Source: Mesorhizobium sp. B1-1-8
Lineage (GTDB): Bacteria > Pseudomonadota > Alphaproteobacteria > Rhizobiales > Rhizobiaceae
NCBI RefSeq assembly: GCF_006442795.2
Contig: NZ_CP083956.1
Span: 2,395,501 to 2,459,500 of the forward strand
Direction of reading: 5' to 3'
Length of the DNA: 64,000 bases
The position numbers were made by a program, and so were the translations under genes. The notes below the pieces were generated by a model. The model saw only the letters and a list, made by a program, of their open reading frames with translations, was not told the DNA's origin and searched no databases. Numbering within the stretch: position 1 is the first letter of the stretch; every line of letters starts with the position of its first letter. Shown one piece after another: positions 58,743 to 64,000 of this stretch.

Positions 58743-60260
58743 CTAGAGATCATGGCCGGAATAGGAGCAGTTGAACGACTTGTTGCAGAGCGGAAAGTCG
58801 GCAACGATGTTTTCCTCGATCGCTGCTTCAATGAGCGGCCATTGGAACCACGACGGATCGCGTAGGCGACATCGCTCGACCACACCGTTTTCAGCCATAC
58901 GGAGCCAGACCAGAACGTCGCCCCGAAATCCCTCGACGAGCGCCAGTCCCTCACGCGGCTCGCCCGCGTCCGCGACATCGACGCGGATAGGGCCGTCCGG
59001 CAGCCGTTCCAGGATTTGTTCGACCAGGGACAGGCTCTGCTCGACCTCGCGGATGCGTATCCAGACGCGTGCGTTCACGTCGCCCTCCTGAAGCAGGGGC
59101 ACATCGAAGGCGAGCTCGCCATAGGGCGGATAGCCAAGATTGCGCCGCGCGTCGAAATCCCGGCCGGAGGCTCGTCCGACAAAGCCGCCCGCACCGTATT
59201 GCCGTGCCAGACCGGCCTTGAGCCGACCGGTGGCGACGGTGCGGTCCTGCAGCGATGCGGTGTTGTCGTAAAGTTCGACCAGAGCGGGGAAGCGTCGCCT
59301 GATTTCCACGATCAATGCGCGAACAGCGTTCGTCCCTTCATCGTCGAGGTGGCCCGTTACCCCGCCCGGCACGATTCGATCGCGCATCAAACGATGGCCG
59401 AAGGCGGTGTCGTTTGCGCGCAGCACGCGCTCGCGCAGCACGCCGCAATGCGCATGCATGAGTGCGAAGGAAGCGTCGTTGCAAATGGCTCCGATATCGC
59501 CCAGATGATTGGCCAGACGCTCCAGCTCGGCCATAAGCGCGCGCAACCACACGGCGCGCGGCGGCGGCTCGACGCCCAATGCCGCTTCGGCCGCGCGGGC
59601 AAAGGCAAAAGAATATGCCACCGTGCTGTCGCCGGAAACCCTGCCTGCCAGCCTGGCGGATTGGTCGAGCGTCGACCCCGTCATCAGGCCCTCAATGCCC
59701 TTGTGCACATAGCCGAGGCGTGCCTCAAGCCGGACGACCGTTTCGCCGCTCGCCGTGAACCGGAAATGCCCCGGCTCGATTATGCCGGCATGCACGGGGC
59801 CGACAGGGATCTGGTGCAGGCTCTCTCCTTCAACGGGCAGGAAATGATAGGAATGCGCAGCGGCGGCCGCAGTCTGAGAATGCGCTGCCAGCGGATGGCT
59901 GACGCCCCATTGGCCGTGATCCAGCCACGGCCGGGTGTCGGGCAAACCCTGCGGCAGGAGCCCGAACAGATCGGCGGCCGCACGCTCAAGACGTATTGCG
60001 GGCGGATGCAGCCGGCCGACCGATGGATAACGGCCGTCCGGGCATTCGAGGCTGACGACCCCGACGTTCCCGGCATTTTCGTCGAGAAGCGCCATATGGA
60101 CAGCTCCCGGCTCGCCCCAGAGATCGAGCAGGCTCCAGTCGTTCTCGACCAGCTGTTCGATGGCATAGCTCCAGATTTTCGGGGCAACCGCGGCGCGCGC
60201 CCAAGGCATGTGATTGTCGACGCGGCGGCCGGCCAGGATGAGATCGATCAGCGCGGGCAC
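58743..60260 (-). CDS. Ehr complex large subunit (NuoCD/HyfG-like), lacking both NiFe ligand pairs
   Basis: 505 residues: an N-terminal NuoC-like part (about 1-165) fused to a NuoD/hydrogenase-large-subunit-like part. In group 4 hydrogenases the first ligand motif is RxCGxCxxxH; here the position reads RVSGDSTVAYSF (about 207). The second, DPCxxC near the C-terminus, reads NCSYSG within NKSFNCSYSGHDL. All four nickel cysteines are therefore missing, so it cannot be a classical hydrogenase. HKGIEGLMTGSTLDQSARLA marks the quinone-side region kept in complex I. GTG start with GGAAGGGAAG upstream. Confidence 0.9.
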   Translation of the reverse strand: MPALIDLILAGRRVDNHMPWARAAVAPKIWSYAIEQLVENDWSLLDLWGEPGAVHMALLDENAGNVGVVSLECPDGRYPSVGRLHPPAIRLERAAADLFGLLPQGLPDTRPWLDHGQWGVSHPLAAHSQTAAAAAHSYHFLPVEGESLHQIPVGPVHAGIIEPGHFRFTASGETVVRLEARLGYVHKGIEGLMTGSTLDQSARLAGRVSGDSTVAYSFAFARAAEAALGVEPPPRAVWLRALMAELERLANHLGDIGAICNDASFALMHAHCGVLRERVLRANDTAFGHRLMRDRIVPGGVTGHLDDEGTNAVRALIVEIRRRFPALVELYDNTASLQDRTVATGRLKAGLARQYGAGGFVGRASGRDFDARRNLGYPPYGELAFDVPLLQEGDVNARVWIRIREVEQSLSLVEQILERLPDGPIRVDVADAGEPREGLALVEGFRGDVLVWLRMAENGVVERCRLRDPSWFQWPLIEAAIEENIVADFPLCNKSFNCSYSGHDL

Positions 60261-60275
60261 GGTTCTTCCCTTCCT

Positions 60276-61730
60276 TCATCCAAGAATGTCGGCGATATGC
60301 TGGAACCATGAGACCAGCGGCGGCGGCAGATAGATGCCGGCTGCAAACACCAGCATCAGATGGGAATACATCGGCACGTAGGACGCCTCGGCGGGCGCCG
60401 TGTTGCCGTGCGGCGCGCCGAAGGCAGCACCTGTCAGTCGCAGCAACAGTGCGCCAAAAGCGACCAGAAGCCCGAAAACCAGAGGAATGGCCAGAAACGG
60501 CTGCCTCGCAAATGTCGAGCTCACCACCAGGAATTCACTCATGAAAATGCCGAGCGGCGGCAGGCCGGCAATGGCGACGACGCCAACGACCAGTGCCCAG
60601 CCAAGCCCGGGATGGGTTTCCGTAAGTCCCCGTATGTCGGCGATCCTTTGCGTGCCCTTGATCTGGGCGATGTGACCCACCGCGAAAAATATGGCCGACT
60701 TGGTCAGGCTGTGCATGACCATGTGCAGCAGGCCGGCAAAGTTGGCGAGCGGGCCTCCCATGCCAAAGGCAAACACGATGATGCCCATATGTTCGATCGA
60801 GGAATACGCGAACAGGCGTTTGATGTCGCGGCGGCGGTAGAGCATGAAGCCGGCGAAAATCAACGAGGCGAGGCCCATCGCGATCATCAATGGTCCAGGT
60901 GCTATCGCGTCCGGGCTTGCGGCGAGCAGCAACTTGAAGCGCAGCACGGCATAGAGGGCAACGTTGAGGAGCAAGCCCGACAGCACCGCGGAAATCGGCG
61001 TCGGACCTTCGGCATGCGCGTCTGGAAGCCAGGCATGCAAAGGGGCAAGTCCGACTTTCGTTCCGTAGCCGAGCAACAGGAAGATGAATGCGACGTTGAG
61101 CAGGGCCGCGTCGAAGTCCTTGGCCCGCCCGATAAGCACCGTCCAGACCATCGCGTTCGTCCCTTCGCCGACCACTGGTTGGGCGGCCATGTAGACGAGG
61201 ATGGTGCCGAACAGCGCCAATGCGATGCCGACGCTGCCGAGGATGAAATATTTCCAGGCCGCTTCCAGCGCCTCGTGCGTGCGGTAGATACCGACCATGA
61301 GCACGGTGGATAACGTGGCAAGCTCGACTGCCACCCACATCAGACCGATGTTGTTCGAGACGAACGCCAGGTTCATGCCGAACAACATGATTTGGTACAT
61401 CGCGTGGTAGAACCGCAGGTTTGTCGGCGTCAGCCGTCCAGTGTCCAGTTCGTGCGAGATATAGGAGGCGCTGAAGACGCTGGTGGTGAAACCGACGAAC
61501 GTGTTGAGCACGATGAAAACGATATTGAGATCGTCGACCAGCAGGTATTGACCCGGCTCCGGCCGATCCATGACGAAGAGCGACAGCGCGGCGAGCAGGG
61601 TAAGAAAGCTCGCGGCGACGTTGACCTTCGCACTCACCTTGTAGTTCGGCAGCGTTGCCAGAAGGGCGGCCGCGCCGATGGGAACCAGCAATATGGCGGC
61701 TACCGCGTCGAAGGGAGGAAGCCCGGTCAT
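60276..61730 (-). CDS. Ehr complex antiporter-like membrane subunit (HyfF/NuoN type)
   Basis: 484-residue polytopic protein of the Mrp-antiporter-like family with about fourteen helices. Key charged residues of the proton path are visible: the Glu in LMWVAVELATLSTVLMVGIY (about 131-150), Lys in GYGTKVGLAPLHAWLPDAHA (about 219-238) and His/Lys of HMVMHSLTKSAIFF. It overlaps the hyfE-like gene by 4 nt. It likely moves protons or sodium in a complex I-like pump. Confidence 0.91.
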   Translation of the reverse strand: MTGLPPFDAVAAILLVPIGAAALLATLPNYKVSAKVNVAASFLTLLAALSLFVMDRPEPGQYLLVDDLNIVFIVLNTFVGFTTSVFSASYISHELDTGRLTPTNLRFYHAMYQIMLFGMNLAFVSNNIGLMWVAVELATLSTVLMVGIYRTHEALEAAWKYFILGSVGIALALFGTILVYMAAQPVVGEGTNAMVWTVLIGRAKDFDAALLNVAFIFLLLGYGTKVGLAPLHAWLPDAHAEGPTPISAVLSGLLLNVALYAVLRFKLLLAASPDAIAPGPLMIAMGLASLIFAGFMLYRRRDIKRLFAYSSIEHMGIIVFAFGMGGPLANFAGLLHMVMHSLTKSAIFFAVGHIAQIKGTQRIADIRGLTETHPGLGWALVVGVVAIAGLPPLGIFMSEFLVVSSTFARQPFLAIPLVFGLLVAFGALLLRLTGAAFGAPHGNTAPAEASYVPMYSHLMLVFAAGIYLPPPLVSWFQHIADILG

Positions 61731-62389
61731 TGGCGTTCCCCCCGGTATTCGTCAAGCGCACCGACATCGACCGAGTCGAACCGTTCGCGAATGCGGAACA
61801 GGAAGACGCCGATGACGATGAAGGCAATCAGGATCGAGAAGGCGACACTGATCTCGACGACGAGCGGCATGCCCTTTGCACCCGTGGCTGCCAGAACCAG
61901 GCCGTTCTCCAGCGACATGAACCCGACAACCTGACTGACGGCATTGCGCCGGGTGACCATCACCAGCAGCCCAAGCAGGATGATGGACAGCGCGAACGCC
62001 AGATCCTCGCGGGCAAGCGGATCGGCAGCGGCCGTGACCCGCAGCATCAGCACCATGGACAGGGCCACCAGGCCAATTCCGGCGAGCATCGTCGGGCCGA
62101 TGCCGACGGCAGTCTCGATGTCGCGGTGGATGCCCAACTGCTGAATGATACGGTGAAGCCCGACGGGAATGACGATCGCCTTGAAGACGAGCGCGATCGC
62201 CGCCGTCACATAAAGATGGTGCGCGTCCTGGATGTAGGCCTGCCAGGCGACGGAAAGCGCGAGAACGACTGCGTGAAGCGCAAAGACATTGATCAGCGCA
62301 AAGAGGCGGTCCTGATAGAGCATCATGAAGCTGACCAGCACCAGGCTGCCGGCGAGCAAATGGGCGATGTCGAATGTGAGGCCGTTCAT
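61727..62389 (-). CDS. Ehr complex membrane subunit HyfE-like (NuoK-related fold)
   Basis: 220 residues, about seven hydrophobic helices, HyfE family. The C-terminal part resembles NuoK (VGFMSLENGLVLAATGAKGM with the helix Glu near 173). The N-terminal part is the extra domain specific to HyfE. ATGA overlaps join it to the genes on both sides. Confidence 0.9.
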   Translation of the reverse strand: MNGLTFDIAHLLAGSLVLVSFMMLYQDRLFALINVFALHAVVLALSVAWQAYIQDAHHLYVTAAIALVFKAIVIPVGLHRIIQQLGIHRDIETAVGIGPTMLAGIGLVALSMVLMLRVTAAADPLAREDLAFALSIILLGLLVMVTRRNAVSQVVGFMSLENGLVLAATGAKGMPLVVEISVAFSILIAFIVIGVFLFRIRERFDSVDVGALDEYRGERQ

Positions 62390-63345
62390 CAGAGGCTCCG
62401 CGAGACGAACAGCAGGAGCGTGCCGAGCAGGGCCAGCATCAGCGCCGCCCCCAGGAAATCCGGAACCCGGAAGACGCGCATCTTGGCGATAGCGGTTTCG
62501 AACACGGCAAGCAGAACGCCGCCCGCGGCGAGCTTGCCGACATAGGCTACGATGCCGAAAACATAAGGCGTCGGTCCGGCGCCGGCGGCAGCCAGTCCCC
62601 AGGGAACGAAGACACAGGAAATCAGCGACACATAAAGCAGGAGCTTGAGTGACGCGGCGAGCTCGATCATCGCCAGGTGGCGGCCGGAATATTCCAGCAC
62701 CATCGCCTCGTGGACCATCGTGAGCTCAAGATGCGTTGCCGGGTTGTCGACCGGTATGCGGGCGTTCTCGGCGATTGCCACCATGACGAGAGCGATGAGC
62801 GACATCCCGAGCGAGACGCGCAATCCAACTTCGGACGAGCTCATGAAAGCCGCCACAGTGGACAGTTGGGTGGCTCCCGCAACCAGCGCCAGGCTGAACA
62901 CGATGAGCAGCATGGCGGGTTCGGCCAGCGATGCGATCATGACCTCACGACTGGAACCGATGCCGCCAAAGCTGGTGCCGACATCCATCCCCGCCAGGGC
63001 CAGGAAGAAGCGCGCGCTGCCGAGAAGGGCGACGATGGCGATCAGATCGGCGGTCCAGCTGAAGGTGAGGCCGGTCGCGAAGGTAGGAATGAGCGCGGCT
63101 GCAACCCAGGTGGCGGCAAAGATCAAGTAGGGCGTCACCCGGAACAGCCACGATGCGTTGTGCGCCAGGACGACCTCCTTGCGCATCAGCCGTATCAGAT
63201 CGCGATAAGGTTGGACGAGGGGAGGACCCCGGCGCCGCTGCAGCCTTGCCTTTACCTTGCGCACGAAGCCGGTCAGCAGCGGTGCGAGCGCCAGCACCAG
63301 CACCATCTGCGCTCCCTGCACGATCAAGGCGAGGATCAGGGCCAT
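62389..63345 (-). CDS. Ehr complex membrane subunit HyfC-like (NuoH type)
   Basis: 318-residue NuoH-family protein with about eight helices. Characteristic stretches are VKARLQRRRGPPLVQPYRDL (about 30-49), ENARIPVDNPATHLELTMVH (about 197-216) and MIELAASLKLLLYVSLI. The acidic residues of the quinone-to-pump link (EVGLRV, ENARIP) are kept. The ATG at 63345 sits in a 10-nt overlap with the upstream gene; a longer reading to 63906 would run over it in another frame. Confidence 0.91.
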   Translation of the reverse strand: MALILALIVQGAQMVLVLALAPLLTGFVRKVKARLQRRRGPPLVQPYRDLIRLMRKEVVLAHNASWLFRVTPYLIFAATWVAAALIPTFATGLTFSWTADLIAIVALLGSARFFLALAGMDVGTSFGGIGSSREVMIASLAEPAMLLIVFSLALVAGATQLSTVAAFMSSSEVGLRVSLGMSLIALVMVAIAENARIPVDNPATHLELTMVHEAMVLEYSGRHLAMIELAASLKLLLYVSLISCVFVPWGLAAAGAGPTPYVFGIVAYVGKLAAGGVLLAVFETAIAKMRVFRVPDFLGAALMLALLGTLLLFVSRSL

Positions 63346-64000
63346 AGCGCGAGTACCAGGAGTAAGGCGACGAGGTAGAGAAAGACCAGGGTCAGGTAGC
63401 GCCGGATCGTCAGAAACTGGAGATGGTTGAGCCGGTCGGTTGCAAAGCCGACGGCACCGGTGAGCGGCTGATAGAGCCTCTCCCAGATGAGATCGTGCAT
63501 CTCGACATCCAGGCGGGCCGGTCCGGTCCCGCCAGGCGGCGGCATGTCGACCTTTTCCCGTGCGCGAAATGCATATGTGCCGAAGACCCGACGAATGGGT
63601 TGCGCGAAGCTCACTGCCGTGTATTGCGCCGCCGGCGTCACATCCGTGAAGCCGCAACTCCAGGCGGGACCACGACGAAGCGCACGCGATGCGAAGCGAT
63701 GGATCGCAAGCGCCGCCAGCGATGCCGAAAACGCGATGAAGACAAATACCAGCAAGCCGTTGTAGGAACTGCGGCTCTCGGCGATCGGGACGATCGACAG
63801 CCATGGCTGTGCCATCTGGACCGGCATGCGGTTGCCGACGAGCGAAAGCGTCACCGATGACAGGCCGTCTATGACAAGCCCCGGCAGGATGCCGGCAAGC
63901 AGGCAAAGCACCGCGAGGATGAACATCGCCGCCAGCGAGAGGCGATCGACTTCATGCGCCTGTTCGACCACCGCAGTCCGCGCCCGGCCGAGGAAAGTTA
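63336..64000 (-). CDS. Ehr complex antiporter-like subunit HyfB (NuoL-type), C-terminal part only
   Basis: The last about 221 residues of a HyfB-like antiporter subunit, reading in from the window edge (visible N-end TFLGRARTAVVEQAHEVDRL). It shows four to five hydrophobic segments and the cysteine-containing block GPAWSCGFTDVTPAAQYTAV that is typical of the HyfB C-terminus. HyfB proteins are about 670 residues, so about two thirds lie beyond the edge. A GTG at 63971 is an internal codon and not the start. Confidence 0.87.
   Translation of the reverse strand, partial: TFLGRARTAVVEQAHEVDRLSLAAMFILAVLCLLAGILPGLVIDGLSSVTLSLVGNRMPVQMAQPWLSIVPIAESRSSYNGLLVFVFIAFSASLAALAIHRFASRALRRGPAWSCGFTDVTPAAQYTAVSFAQPIRRVFGTYAFRAREKVDMPPPGGTGPARLDVEMHDLIWERLYQPLTGAVGFATDRLNHLQFLTIRRYLTLVFLYLVALLLVLALWP

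Noticed and set aside
58743..60260. Group 4 NiFe hydrogenase / formate hydrogenlyase
   Set aside because: Both cysteine pairs that bind nickel are absent and no formate dehydrogenase or maturation genes are visible.

Overview
The window looks like a chromosomal stretch of a Mesorhizobium-type rhizobium (Alphaproteobacteria, Hyphomicrobiales). This is inferred from high G+C, tightly overlapping ATGA-type operons, a very high density of ABC uptake systems each with its own sugar-acid or amine catabolic genes, FadR-type GntR and IclR regulators, and short palindromic elements of the kind scattered through rhizobial genomes. No rRNA, tRNA, CRISPR array, complete insertion sequence or phage gene was recognised. 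Every assignment is from motif and family recognition by reading; no database search was run.

Layout. (1) 1-1468: 5' part of a PQQ glucose dehydrogenase gene on the minus strand, cut by the window edge. (2) 1655-13451: one plus-strand respiratory operon coding for alternative complex III (actABCDEF), a small unknown membrane protein, a Sco copper chaperone and an A2-type (YSHPAVY) cytochrome c oxidase with a cytochrome c-fused subunit II. (3) 13579-24887: a divergon around a GntR regulator. Three enolase-superfamily dehydratases lie on one side; an ABC sugar or sugar-acid importer, a fourth enolase-superfamily protein and an RraA-type aldolase lie on the other. (4) 24927-36346: a second divergon. 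Heterotetrameric sarcosine oxidase (soxBDAG) follows two creatinase/ectoine-hydrolase-like M24 proteins on the minus strand, facing an Ehu-type ABC importer and a GntR regulator. (5) 36502-37635: an acyltransferase. (6) 37731-46904: a third divergon. An ABC sugar importer, enolase-superfamily dehydratase, L-rhamnose-type mutarotase, Gfo/Idh/MocA dehydrogenase and MaoC protein lie on the minus strand; an IclR regulator and an L-fucono/rhamnonolactonase-like amidohydrolase lie on the plus strand. (7) 46911-55772: a long minus-strand operon MaoC - class III CoA-transferase - signal-less solute-binding-like protein - ribose-type ABC importer whose ATPase is split into two genes, with a divergent lactonase gene. 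(8) 55773-58059: an AT-rich gap, a small LprI-like exported protein, a palindromic repeat and an epoxide hydrolase. (9) 58182-64000: a minus-strand hyf-like operon whose large subunit lacks both nickel-binding cysteine pairs, so it is an energy-converting hydrogenase-related (Ehr) complex and not a hydrogenase.

How it fits together. The two ends are bioenergetic: quinol oxidation by ACIII feeding an A2 oxidase on the left, and a complex I-like ion pump of unknown electron partner on the right. The middle is a catabolic archipelago in which four importers each sit beside the enzymes likely to use their cargo. In each of the four, a stem-loop lies between the binding-protein gene and the transporter genes that follow it, probably setting high binding-protein and low membrane-protein expression. 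The least explained and most interesting parts are the M24-sarcosine oxidase-Ehu module, the MaoC/CoA-transferase/ABC operon and the nickel-less hyf-like complex.
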